Assembly (NCBI RefSeq): GCF_001687335.1
Contig: NZ_MAGO01000002.1
Coordinates: 62,001-126,000, forward strand
DNA from: Dissulfuribacter thermophilus
GTDB lineage: Bacteria; Desulfobacterota; Dissulfuribacteria; Dissulfuribacterales; Dissulfuribacteraceae
Direction of reading: 5' to 3'
DNA length: 64,000 nt
Positions 36,560 through 45,518 of this stretch are shown here, one piece after another. How positions within the stretch are numbered: the first letter of the stretch is position 1; each line of letters starts with the position of its first letter. The position numbers and the translations under genes are program-made. Under the pieces are notes generated by a model. It saw only the letters and a program-made list of their open reading frames with translations, searched no databases and was not told the DNA's origin.

Positions 36560-36690
36560 CAGCGTTCGCATGGTCTCCATGGACGAAGAAAAGAGTTTGA
36601 TAAGCCATGTGCTGCCTGTACCACAGGCGAGCTCTCGAAAGAGCAGATGGTGTGCCATGTGAGCGCTTACGGCAAATCTATAAAATGAGC
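36560..36690. other. Region of clustered hairpins upstream of rnpB
   Basis: Within the gap, GCCTGT-ACC-ACAGGC (36614-36628) and GCTCT-CGAA-AGAGC (36631-36644) are adjacent, and ATGG-TCT-CCAT lies near 36568-36578. Two copies of GCCATGTG flank them. It could be a structured leader, a small RNA, or another repeat; I cannot match it to a known RNA family. Confidence 0.3.
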
Positions 36691-36699
36691 AGTTATTGC

Positions 36700-36730
36700 T
36701 TGTAACATTAGCTTAACAGTATTATATAAT
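36700..36730 (+). promoter_or_regulatory. Probable promoter of rnpB
   Basis: TATAAT at 36725-36730 with TTGTAA at 36700-36705 upstream (19-base spacing; a shifted TGTAAC gives 18). The mature RNA starts about 60 nt later. Confidence 0.5.
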
Positions 36731-36792
36731 ATCAAAAACCTGTACACTGACTGTGAAAAAATAGGCAAATTTGCCTTTTGCAGGAAGTAAAC

Positions 36793-37173
36793 GGAGATGG
36801 CCCGCGGTCGCTGGATGAGGGTCTAAAAGATCTTCATTCCAGAGGAAAGTCCGGGCTCCACAGGGCAAGGTGGTCCGTAACACGGACCGGGGGTGACCCC
36901 AGGGAAAGTGCCACAGAAAACAGACCGCCTGCGGTTGATACCTAGTGGTATCAACACAGGTAAGGGTGAAAAGGTGAGGTAAGAGCTCACCAGATCTCCT
37001 GGTGACAGGAGATGCTTGGTAAACCCCACCTGGAGCAAGGCCAAATAGGGAGGCGCTCGAGGGTGGCCCGCCCAAAGCCTCCGGGTAGGCTGCTAGAGGT
37101 GCTGGGCAACCAGCATCCCAGATGAATGACCGCACCCCATTCGGGGAACAGAACCCGGCTTATGGCCATCTCC
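36793..37173 (+). ncRNA. rnpB: RNase P RNA, bacterial class A
   Basis: About 381 nt. The end stem pairs GGAGATGG (36793-36800) with CCATCTCC (37166-37173). The universally conserved blocks are present: GAGGAAAGTCCGGGCTCC (P4 5' part), ACAGGG, the GAAAGTGCCACAGAAA region, and near the end AGATGAATGACCGC and ACAGAACCCGGCTTA. It is the catalytic RNA that matures tRNA 5' ends. The 3' end runs close to panB, and a long frame of panB reads back into it, which is why panB is started later. Confidence 0.97.
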
Positions 37174-37211
37174 ATTTTTATTTTAAAATTCCACGATCAA
37201 TTGATAGAAAA

Positions 37212-38042
37212 ATGAATATTGCCGCTATACGAAAAAGAAAAAACTCTTCAGAAAAGATCATAATGCTAACCTGTTATGACTATTCCACCGCTCTACTCTT
37301 AGACTCTCTAGGGGTAGATTTACTACTTGTGGGAGATTCCCTTGGAATGGTCATGCTTGGTTATGACTCAACAGTGCCTGTTACCATGGAAGAGATGCTT
37401 CACCATTGCAAGGCAGTCTCAAGAGGTGCCAAAAATTCCCTTGTGGTAGGGGATATGCCGTTTTTATCGTATCAAATATCCAATGAAGAGGCCATTAAAA
37501 ACGCCGGTAGGTTCTTAAAAGAAGCAGGCTGTGACGCAGTTAAGCTAGAAGGAGGGATTGAAGTAGCCGACAAGATTTCTGCCATGGTAAAGGCAGGTAT
37601 TCCCGTAATGGGTCATGTTGGACTCACGCCTCAAACTGCATCATCTCTTGGCGGTTACAAGGTACAGGGAAAAGACCTTGATTCTGCAAAAAAACTCCTA
37701 TTGGATGCCAAGGCAGTGGAAGAAGCAGGTGCCTTTTCAGTGGTTTTGGAGTGTGTGCCCGCTCCCCTTGCAGCACTTATTACTGAAAAGATAAGTATTC
37801 CCACAATTGGAATAGGAGCTGGTCCTGAATGTGATGGACAGGTGCTCGTTACCCACGATCTTTTAGGGATGTTTGAAAAGTTTACCCCATCTTTCGTAAA
37901 AAAGTATGCAAACCTTGCTCCAATAATTAAGGATGCTATCAACAACTTTATTGAGGACGTAAAAAATGACAACTTTCCAGATGACGATCATAGCTTTAGT
38001 GGCAACTCTGAAGTCATTGAAAAATTGAAATGGGGTAAATAA
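37212..38042 (+). CDS. panB: 3-methyl-2-oxobutanoate hydroxymethyltransferase
   Basis: 276 residues from ATG 37212; the longer frame overlaps rnpB. The (beta/alpha)8 core carries the Mg2+ and substrate residues in MLTCYDYSTALLL, GDSLGMVMLGY and KLEGG, with the catalytic Glu in the ECVPAPL block. It makes ketopantoate for pantothenate and CoA. No panC lies beside it. The ribosome site is weak. The 3' end is followed by a full repeat. Confidence 0.96.
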   Translation: MNIAAIRKRKNSSEKIIMLTCYDYSTALLLDSLGVDLLLVGDSLGMVMLGYDSTVPVTMEEMLHHCKAVSRGAKNSLVVGDMPFLSYQISNEEAIKNAGRFLKEAGCDAVKLEGGIEVADKISAMVKAGIPVMGHVGLTPQTASSLGGYKVQGKDLDSAKKLLLDAKAVEEAGAFSVVLECVPAPLAALITEKISIPTIGIGAGPECDGQVLVTHDLLGMFEKFTPSFVKKYANLAPIIKDAINNFIEDVKNDNFPDDDHSFSGNSEVIEKLKWGK

Positions 38043-38113
38043 CCTGCCCTGATATCCCGATTATTCTTTTGAGATAGTCTGTCCCCCTCCTCTTTCCTCC
38101 CCCCAATCATAAA

Positions 38114-38369
38114 CCCAAATTATGCAATTGGCGAGTTTGCCCAAGATGCCAGGCAGAGGGCACGCAAAGAGTACTTAGGTACTTCAAGTACCCGACAACA
38201 AAGAGCCCTGAGCGAAATCGCCAATCCCGAAGGGCGGCGCAAGGGGGCAAAAAACACTTGATTTTGTTTCACCTAAAAGGTGCTTTTTGAGCAACTTTTT
38301 ATGAGAAGGCAACAACTTGATATAATTGAAAAAATATTTTTTGCCCCCTTGCGTCGTGCATAATTACCG
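38114..38369. repeat. Full long copy (about 256 bp) of the palindromic repeat family
   Basis: Ends CCCAAATTATGCA (38114-38126) and TGCATAATTACCG (38357-38369) share the core AATTATGCA. Inside, ATTGGCGA (38127-38134) pairs with TCGCCAAT (38218-38225), and CGCAAGGGGGCAAAAAA (38238-38254) pairs perfectly with TTTTTTGCCCCCTTGCG (38337-38353). It aligns in reverse with the copy at 17470 and shares 35 of 39 bases with part of the copy at 36276. Confidence 0.85.
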
Positions 38370-38385
38370 TGAAAATACCCGTAAC

Positions 38386-38704
38386 AGGTAGAAGGTAGAA
38401 GTGAGAAGCAAGCCCTGTATGTACAAAAGCCAGAGGCTGGAGGCCGAAGACGTTATAAAAAGTTTAAGGTGCAAAGTTCTCTTCCTTCAACTCAACACTC
38501 AAAATTCAACACTCAAAACTCCAAAAATTAGGGCTTGGTTATTGTGTCATGTGTGGGTAAAGGTCAGCTTTATAACGTGACTCAACTTATGTAGGTTGAT
38601 ATTGTCTTATAAAAGAATATTACTCGTTTTTGTAAAAAAAATCACTTTTCTCACTTGCGCTGAACAACTTTTAACGCAAATAGTATGTAAAAAAGGAGTA
38701 GTCC
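38386..38704. other. Intergenic region with degenerate heptamer repeats before the CAP gene
   Basis: AGGTAGA-AGGTAGA-AGTGAGA-AG and, at 38482-38520, TTCCTTCAACTCAACACTC followed by CTCAAAATTCAACACTCAAA units resemble the repeats at 7139-7213. Nearer the CAP gene, TTGCG (about 38656) and CGCAA form a small dyad. No gene is seen. Confidence 0.5.
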
Positions 38705-39937
38705 ATGTTCAAAAAGAATTTTTTCTCTGGATTGATCTTTTTCATTCTTTTCTTATTCTCATCTCATGTCCATGCATTTGACTATGGTGACCCTACTCCT
38801 TTAGAACAACTCCAACTAGAGGTAATCAATAGGGCCAGATTGAATCCTGTAGCCGAGGCCCTAAGGTTTGGAATCGATCTCATGGAGGGAGTGGATCCAG
38901 GGGCAATAAGCACAGAACCAGTTCAGCCACTTACTATGAATGCCAAGCTACTTATGGCGGCAAGACTACACAGCTTGGATATGTTAGAACAGAATTATTT
39001 TAGCCACTATGATCCTTTTGGCGTTGATCCTTTTCAACGGATAAAGGACGCCGGATATACTTACGTGGCTGCAGGGGAAAACATTGCCCTTCGAGCCAGT
39101 ACAGGAATTCTTGATCCAGACCAGACGGCTCTATTGATACATCAAGATCTATTTGTAGACAAAGACTATCCCCAAAGGGGACACAGGGTAAATATACTTA
39201 ATCCTACCTTTAAAGAGATAGGTGTAGGGATAGAACAAGGCCTTTTTAGCCAAAAAGACGTAAGCTACCCATACTCAATGATGGTTACATGTGATTTTGC
39301 TACTTCATCTGACACCCGCCCATTCATCTTAGGCGTTGTATACGAAGATACTGATAATGACGGATTTTATGACCCGTGGGAGGGCATACAGGGGGTCGAG
39401 ATTACAGTCCTTGAGACCGGCGAGACCCATACGACAAAAAGCGCTGGTGGCTATGGATTCCCAGTGTTTCCCGGTAGCTATACCCTAAAATTTGCAATTG
39501 ACGGATTGGGCTCAATAGAAAAGACAGTTTCAGTAGGGACACAAAATGTAAAGCTAGACATAATCACCAACGATATAACTCCAAAAGAGGCATGTAATTT
39601 ATCCCTCACCGTAAGCACCAATCATATTAGACCTGGAACCTGGTTCTCAACATTTTTTAAGGCCTGTGAGTCAAAAGACAACTATGTAGCAATCATCTTG
39701 CCTGACAGATCATTTTACTCCTTAACAGAAAAAAATACCTTAAGCCAACCCAATAAATTAGAAAAGTTTACCGATCATTCAAAAGAATTGCTAAATATTT
39801 TTTGGCCAGGAGACGATAATCTAGAAGCAAGTGAAGAATTAATATTAGGCGCTATAGCTGTTGAGCCTGGAAAGGACCCCTTTAATCCTGACAATTGGCT
39901 AGATTTTGAGTTGGTCAACTTAATAGTAACTTATTAG
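38705..39937 (+). CDS. Secreted CAP/SCP-domain protein with a C-terminal beta domain
   Basis: 410 residues. A signal peptide (about 1-24, cleaved near VHA-FDYG) is followed by the CAP domain with LLMAARLHSLDMLEQNYFSH..., AAGENIA and GHRVNIL-P-F-EIGVGI motifs. After residue 215 come an EF-hand-like calcium loop DTDNDGFYDPWEG and a carboxypeptidase-regulatory/SdrD-B-like beta domain. The last 100 residues are unrecognised. It is extracellular or periplasmic. RBS GGAG is 7 bp before the ATG. Two genes for a binding protein and a hybrid kinase follow closely. Confidence 0.88.
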   Translation: MFKKNFFSGLIFFILFLFSSHVHAFDYGDPTPLEQLQLEVINRARLNPVAEALRFGIDLMEGVDPGAISTEPVQPLTMNAKLLMAARLHSLDMLEQNYFSHYDPFGVDPFQRIKDAGYTYVAAGENIALRASTGILDPDQTALLIHQDLFVDKDYPQRGHRVNILNPTFKEIGVGIEQGLFSQKDVSYPYSMMVTCDFATSSDTRPFILGVVYEDTDNDGFYDPWEGIQGVEITVLETGETHTTKSAGGYGFPVFPGSYTLKFAIDGLGSIEKTVSVGTQNVKLDIITNDITPKEACNLSLTVSTNHIRPGTWFSTFFKACESKDNYVAIILPDRSFYSLTEKNTLSQPNKLEKFTDHSKELLNIFWPGDDNLEASEELILGAIAVEPGKDPFNPDNWLDFELVNLIVTY

Positions 39938-39947
39938 CAATACACCC

Positions 39948-40970
39948 ATGGTAAAAAGGGCCGTTTATCCAGCTTTTTTCGTATCCCTTGTCATTTTAGC
40001 AGTCCTTTTTCCACAAATGAGCAGTTCCCAAATAGACGTTCACTCCTCTAAGACGGTTGTCATCATTCGCTATAAGATTGAGCCAAATAACTTTGCCAGT
40101 GTCGTTGAGGGATTGAAGCAGAGTTTAAAAAAAAGAGGCTATGTCGAAGGTAAAAACATCACCTATATAGACGTGCTGACATCAACCGCTGACCAAAGTT
40201 CCATTCCTCAGGTCATGGAAGCTGTAAAAAAATATTCCTCAAAGACGGATCTCTTTGTTACCTGTGGTTGGGTATCCATGTTTGCTAGGATCCTTTTAAA
40301 AGATACTGGAATTCCACAATTTTATTGTCCCACTCTAAAATCAGTGGCTTTAAAAATGATGCCAAGTGTCAATAGCCCTCCTGGGACAAACCTGAGTGGA
40401 GTCTACCTCATGTATCCTCCAGAGAAAATTTTGAGGATCTCTAGGCTCATACTTCCAAATGCAAAGCACTATGCATATGTATTTGATTCGAGAATACCTG
40501 CTGACATGATCTTTAAAAAGGCGTATGAGAGATTGAGACCCGAAGAAAGACATGACTTTGAGATCTTATTCTTTGACCTAGCCAATGGAATCGACTCTGT
40601 AATCAGAAAATTACAAACCAACCACATAGAAGCCTTCGGAGGAATCGTCGGGGCTTTTAAAAATAGAAAGGCATTAAGTAGTCTTAGGATCCCAATTATT
40701 ACCGCATTAACTCTGGATATAGAACAAACGGAAATCGCAGACTATCTGAAGGGAGACAATATCATAGCAGGTCTATTTAATCCCTTTAGTTATTGCGGAA
40801 AACAGGCAGGAGAAATGGCTGCAGACATCTTCGATGGTAAAACCAGCATTGAAAATACCATACCCAGACCTGCCCTCCAGATAGCATTCGTAAACTTAAG
40901 GGCGGCAAGGAGGCTTGGGATTTACATTCCATATAGGGCGCTTGAAGCAGTGGATATGGTGGTAAAATAG
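39948..40970 (+). CDS. ABC-type periplasmic substrate-binding protein (PF04392-like)
   Basis: 340 residues; a hydrophobic N-terminus (about 5-24) acts as signal or anchor. The two-lobed pattern GLKQSLKKRGYVEGKNI and the GVYLMYPPEKIL region fit the ABC_sub_bind family, whose ligands are often hydrophobic amino acids or unknown. No ABC permease or ATPase is adjacent; the next gene, 11 bp on, is a hybrid histidine kinase. This suggests it serves a sensor rather than a transporter. Confidence 0.85.
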   Translation: MVKRAVYPAFFVSLVILAVLFPQMSSSQIDVHSSKTVVIIRYKIEPNNFASVVEGLKQSLKKRGYVEGKNITYIDVLTSTADQSSIPQVMEAVKKYSSKTDLFVTCGWVSMFARILLKDTGIPQFYCPTLKSVALKMMPSVNSPPGTNLSGVYLMYPPEKILRISRLILPNAKHYAYVFDSRIPADMIFKKAYERLRPEERHDFEILFFDLANGIDSVIRKLQTNHIEAFGGIVGAFKNRKALSSLRIPIITALTLDIEQTEIADYLKGDNIIAGLFNPFSYCGKQAGEMAADIFDGKTSIENTIPRPALQIAFVNLRAARRLGIYIPYRALEAVDMVVK

Positions 40971-40981
40971 GATAATATCAC

Positions 40982-43336
40982 ATGAAATTCAAAGATCTTA
41001 AAGGCATCAAACTAAAGTCACTCCAACTTTTTTTTGGGATCGCCATTTGTCTTTTAATCACTACAATTTCCGTTCCCCTCTTCTTCTCCGGGACTTTATT
41101 GATGGAGAGTATCATCCTTGATTTCGGAGAAAAGCTGCTCAATGCCAACCTACACCAACTGCTAGAACATGTTGACAGACGCTATAAGACTCTCGAAAGA
41201 ATTGGCTTGGAAGACAGTCTTGCACACCAAAGGGAGATCAAAGAAATATCTCTCAAGGAGTTTTCCAAATTTAATTTTGGAGAGTCAGGAGGTGTTTTTG
41301 TAATAGAAGATAACGGCTCAATTACCCTTCCAGGCCCATTAAAATCAATTGGTCCCAACGAATTTCAGATCCTGTTTAAACAGCTCCAACACAATAAAAA
41401 AGGATTTATAGAATACCATGCTGGGAGAACGAATTTTTGTTCTGTATTTACCTACTATCCCAAATGGAAGAGCTATATCGGTATATCAATCAAAAGAGCT
41501 GAACTTTTCAAGTCAAAATATAAGTACATTTTCATAAATACCTTAACTCTAATGATGGCCCTTTGTATCGCCTTTTTGTTCATACTCAAGATTGAGGAGA
41601 CAATATTGAGACCAATCCTTTCAATGGCAAAATATGCTGACGAAGTATCTAAGGGCAATTATTCTTACAAACTATCAGGCACCTTCAAATATGAACTTCA
41701 AAGACTGAAAGATAATTTCATACGAATGGTCTGCAAGTTAAAGGACAAGATCGAGGAATCCCAAACTCAGTTAAAAATTATACAAGACAGGGAAATTCAA
41801 CTAAAGAGTGCTTTAAATGCATTAGAAAGAGAAAAAGAACGACTTGCCATCACCCTCAAAAGCATTGGAGATGGAGTTATTACTACAGATATCATTGGCA
41901 GAATAGATATTATGAATGACGTGGCTGAGAGACTCACGGGATGGCAGTGGAAAGATGCATACGGAATGCCTCTCAAGGATGTTTTTAACATTGTCAATGA
42001 AAAGACAGGTGAACCAGTAGTAGATCCGGTCAGTAAAGTTATAGATAGAGGCAAGGTCGTTAGCTTGACAAATCACACTGTCCTTATTTCGAAGGATGGG
42101 ACCAAACGCCTAATTTCTGCAAGTGCTGCCCCAATAAAGGATCATGAGGGCAGCATCATAGGGGTAGCCTTAGTGTTCAGAGACATAACAGAAAAAAGAC
42201 GCATAGAAGAAGAATTTCTAAAAATAGAAAAACTCAAATCAGTAGGCGTACTTGCCGGTGGTATTGCCCACGACTTCAACAACATCCTCACGGCCATTTT
42301 AGGCAATATCAGCCTACTGGGCCTATCAGAGGATTTGGACGAAAGAAAACGAAAGATAATTGAGCAGGCTGAAAAGGCATGTTTGAGGGCCAGAGACCTT
42401 ACACAGCAGCTTCTTACCTTTGCTAAAGGCGGTAGCCCAGTAAAAAAGACACTTAGGCTCCATGAAGTTGTAAAAGAATCAGCAGAATTCTCACTTAGGG
42501 GTAGTGGAGTGGCCCTTGATTTTGAGGCGAATGAAGATCTCTGGCTGACTGATGTAGATCCAGGTCAATTTAGTCAAGTCATTCAAAATATTGTCATTAA
42601 TGCCAAAGAAGCTATGAATAACAGTGGGAGAATAAGAATCATACTGGAAAATATTGCCTCCTATGCCCCTACTGGTTCTGTTAAGCCAAAAGATTGGGTG
42701 TCTATCAGCATTGAAGATACAGGTCCTGGGATACCGGAAGACATTAAAAATCAAATATTTGAACCCTATTTTACTACAAAAGACCAGGGGAGCGGGCTCG
42801 GACTCGCTATTTGCCATTCTATAGTCAGTAAGCACGATGGTTTTATTGAAGTTGAAAGTAGGGATGGAAAAGGTACAATCTTTAGAATTCTCCTTCCAAA
42901 GTCTTTTGAAGAGACAGCCTCCCCTGGCACCAGAGAAGAAAAGGAGCTTGCCAGAATTAAGAGGGGAAAGATTCTCTTGGTTGACGATGATGAGATGATT
43001 CGATACGTAGCAAAGGATATGATTGAATACCTTGGACATCATGTGGAAGTTGCTGAAACTTGTGAGGAGGCCATTAATAAATACAAAATAAGCTTGGAAC
43101 AAGACAGCCTATTTGATTGTGTTATCATAGACCTTACCTTGCCAGGAGAGATCGGAGGGCTGAAAATAAAGGATGAAATTCTCAAGCTGAATAGTAACGC
43201 AAAATTGATAGTCTCCAGTGGCTATGCAAGTAACCCCATTATGTCTCAACATAAGAAGTATGGATTTTTTGCAGTGTTGACCAAACCCTATAGACTAACT
43301 GATCTAGACAATGTAATAAGGGCTGCAATTAGCTAA
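40982..43336 (+). CDS. Hybrid sensor histidine kinase with extracytoplasmic domain, HAMP, PAS and receiver
   Basis: 784 residues. TM1 is about 15-38, a periplasmic domain of about 150 residues follows, TM2 is about 180-205, then HAMP (ILRPILSMAKYADEVSKG), coiled coil, PAS (DGVITTDIIGRID...), HisKA with the phospho-acceptor GIAHDFNN, HATPase with N box NIVINAKEAM, D box DTGPGI and G box GSGLGL, and a C-terminal receiver with VIIDLTLPG. It can pass phosphate to its own receiver; no separate output regulator is next to it. Probably forms a unit with the binding protein and CAP protein upstream. Confidence 0.94.
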   Translation: MKFKDLKGIKLKSLQLFFGIAICLLITTISVPLFFSGTLLMESIILDFGEKLLNANLHQLLEHVDRRYKTLERIGLEDSLAHQREIKEISLKEFSKFNFGESGGVFVIEDNGSITLPGPLKSIGPNEFQILFKQLQHNKKGFIEYHAGRTNFCSVFTYYPKWKSYIGISIKRAELFKSKYKYIFINTLTLMMALCIAFLFILKIEETILRPILSMAKYADEVSKGNYSYKLSGTFKYELQRLKDNFIRMVCKLKDKIEESQTQLKIIQDREIQLKSALNALEREKERLAITLKSIGDGVITTDIIGRIDIMNDVAERLTGWQWKDAYGMPLKDVFNIVNEKTGEPVVDPVSKVIDRGKVVSLTNHTVLISKDGTKRLISASAAPIKDHEGSIIGVALVFRDITEKRRIEEEFLKIEKLKSVGVLAGGIAHDFNNILTAILGNISLLGLSEDLDERKRKIIEQAEKACLRARDLTQQLLTFAKGGSPVKKTLRLHEVVKESAEFSLRGSGVALDFEANEDLWLTDVDPGQFSQVIQNIVINAKEAMNNSGRIRIILENIASYAPTGSVKPKDWVSISIEDTGPGIPEDIKNQIFEPYFTTKDQGSGLGLAICHSIVSKHDGFIEVESRDGKGTIFRILLPKSFEETASPGTREEKELARIKRGKILLVDDDEMIRYVAKDMIEYLGHHVEVAETCEEAINKYKISLEQDSLFDCVIIDLTLPGEIGGLKIKDEILKLNSNAKLIVSSGYASNPIMSQHKKYGFFAVLTKPYRLTDLDNVIRAAIS

Positions 43337-43368
43337 TACCTTTTAAATAAGGAGGATTAATAAGAACA

Positions 43369-44829
43369 ATGGCCAATCCTATATTCGAAATCATAGATGC
43401 CTATCAGCCTGTAAATGGCGATCTATTGATATTTCCATTTTTAAATAAAGATACCCCTCTTTTTGATGAGGGAACTGTAGGTACCATTCCGGTTCCCATT
43501 GATCCCCCAACAGAGCCAGGTGGCAGTAAAACCATCTATGTAGGGCCACTAAAGGGGGAAAAGTGTGTGGTAAGGACTGTTCGAATCGACAAAAAATTTA
43601 TTCCTCTCTCAGAGGCACTTAAACAAAAAGTGGCAGACCATCTCAAAATTGCACAAGATGAAGGGCTTAATCGCATAATAATAGTATTGAAATCAAGTGA
43701 AAGTATCGATCTTGTAAAGTCTTGTATGGAAGGAACAATCCTTGGGGGCTACAAATTCGACAGGTATCTGTCAGAAAAAAAGGATCCTGTCACAGTAAAT
43801 TGTCTTTATGATGGAAAATTAAACAAGACCGAAAGGGAAGAAATCGCTCTCTATCAAAAACTTTATACATGGGTAAATACCGCTAGAGACATGCTAAATG
43901 AACCACCTTCGGTAATAAACCCAGTGTCTCTAGCACAGCGATTTCAAGAACTTGGCAAGCAGGCAGGGCTTAAAGTTACAGTATGGGACGAAAAGAAGAT
44001 AAAAAAGGAAAAGATGGGGGCCTTACTTGCTGTAGGCCAGGGTAGTAGTTCCCCGCCTAGGCTCGTAATAGGAGAGCACAAGGTGCGTTCTGCAAAAGGA
44101 CACCTAATACTTGTGGGCAAGGGAGTCACCTTTGATACAGGTGGCTATTGCCTCAAGCCAGCAGATGCCCAGATCGGTATGAAGTACGACATGGCAGGAG
44201 CAGCTGCATGTTTCTGTGCTGCCTGCGCAATATCTCAGGCAAAACTCCCTATAAATGTCACGGTAATTACACCACTTTGCGAAAATGCCATATCGTCTAC
44301 TGCATATAAGACAACTGACATAATAGTGACAAGGAGTGGGAAATCCGTACAGGTGGACAATACTGATGCCGAAGGCAGGCTCATCTTAGCCGATGCTCTA
44401 GACCTCGCTTCTGAAAAAAGGCCTGATTGGCTCGTAGACGTTGCCACCCTTACAGGAGCGTGCGTTGTAGCCCTAGGCGAAGATATTGCTGGCATTATGG
44501 GACAGAGCCGAGAACTCTTGGACCTCATTAGAGAAATAGGTAATTCAGAAGGGGAACTCTTTTGGGAGCTTCCACTCCATCTCCCCTATTCAGAACAACT
44601 TAAAACAGAATCTGCAGATATAAAAAACATTGGTAGCCGTTGGGGAGGCTCGATTACAGGAGCCCTCTTTTTGAAGGAGTTCGTACCAGATGATATACCC
44701 TGGGTACACGCGGATATTGCTGGACCAGCGGTGAAAGAGGAACCTTTGGGACACCTTGGGAAAGGTGCAAAGGGCTTTGGAGTAAAGACTTTGTTTTCAC
44801 TTGCAAGGAGGCTTTCTGGGAAAAAATAA
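43369..44829 (+). CDS. pepA: Leucyl aminopeptidase (M17, PepA)
   Basis: 486 residues. The two-metal site is intact: GKGVTFDTGG and LKPADAQIGMKYDMAG with catalytic Lys, and NTDAEGRLILADALD near 335-349. It removes N-terminal residues from peptides in the cytoplasm. AAGGAGG precedes the ATG. Its stop overlaps the ftsE start by one base. Confidence 0.95.
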   Translation: MANPIFEIIDAYQPVNGDLLIFPFLNKDTPLFDEGTVGTIPVPIDPPTEPGGSKTIYVGPLKGEKCVVRTVRIDKKFIPLSEALKQKVADHLKIAQDEGLNRIIIVLKSSESIDLVKSCMEGTILGGYKFDRYLSEKKDPVTVNCLYDGKLNKTEREEIALYQKLYTWVNTARDMLNEPPSVINPVSLAQRFQELGKQAGLKVTVWDEKKIKKEKMGALLAVGQGSSSPPRLVIGEHKVRSAKGHLILVGKGVTFDTGGYCLKPADAQIGMKYDMAGAAACFCAACAISQAKLPINVTVITPLCENAISSTAYKTTDIIVTRSGKSVQVDNTDAEGRLILADALDLASEKRPDWLVDVATLTGACVVALGEDIAGIMGQSRELLDLIREIGNSEGELFWELPLHLPYSEQLKTESADIKNIGSRWGGSITGALFLKEFVPDDIPWVHADIAGPAVKEEPLGHLGKGAKGFGVKTLFSLARRLSGKK

Positions 44830-45518
44830 TGAATGGCCAAGGCGATGACCTCCCTATTATTGCTATAAAAGGCGTGAGCAAACGCTATCCCAATGATGTA
44901 GTTGCGTTGGAGAACATATCTTTTTCTCTTGAAAAAGGGGAATTCTGTTTTTTAACGGGTCCCAGTGGTTCGGGCAAAAGCACCCTATTGAGACTCCTTT
45001 ATTGTGCGGAACGACCAACAAGCGGCGACATCTTTATAGACGGAGTCAATGTCAAGACAATTAAGCAGACTTATATCCCAATACTCAGAAGAAGGATAGG
45101 GGTAGTTTTTCAAGATTTCAAATTGCTACAGGATAGAACTGTTTTCGAAAACGTTGCACTGGCACTAGAGGTAATTGGTTTCAATAGGGATCAAATAGCC
45201 TTACGGGTCAACAAAGTCCTTGAAAACCTCGGCCTTGGAGGCAAAGGGAAACGTTATCCTCAGGAGCTGTCAGGTGGGGAACAGCAACGAGTAGCCATTG
45301 CCAGAGCAATAGTAAACAGACCTCCAATCATTTTAGCAGATGAGCCAACTGGGAATCTCGACCCCCAAAGAACTATGGAAGTACTCGATATCATGGATGA
45401 ATTAAATGCCAGGGGAACCACTATATTGTTTGCAACTCATGATGAAAGGCTCTTTGAAGGAACCATGCGAAGAGTTGTAAGATTGCAGGACGGTAGATTG
45501 GAGGTGGAATATTCGTGA
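44829..45518 (+). CDS. ftsE: Cell division ATP-binding protein FtsE
   Basis: 229 residues. ABC ATPase with Walker A GPSGSGKST, signature LSGGEQQRVAIARA, Walker B ILADEPTGNLD and switch His in ATHDE. With FtsX it regulates septal cell-wall hydrolysis through EnvC. Start codon overlaps pepA; end overlaps ftsX (GTGA). Confidence 0.96.
   Translation: MNGQGDDLPIIAIKGVSKRYPNDVVALENISFSLEKGEFCFLTGPSGSGKSTLLRLLYCAERPTSGDIFIDGVNVKTIKQTYIPILRRRIGVVFQDFKLLQDRTVFENVALALEVIGFNRDQIALRVNKVLENLGLGGKGKRYPQELSGGEQQRVAIARAIVNRPPIILADEPTGNLDPQRTMEVLDIMDELNARGTTILFATHDERLFEGTMRRVVRLQDGRLEVEYS

Noticed and set aside
36722-37135. A 137-residue reading frame on the minus strand and a longer in-frame start of panB over the same bases
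   Set aside because: The region is RNase P RNA on the plus strand; the frames are shadows and panB begins at 37212.
42491-43102. 203-residue frame antisense to the hybrid kinase
   Set aside because: It overlaps the HATPase and receiver domains and has no independent support.
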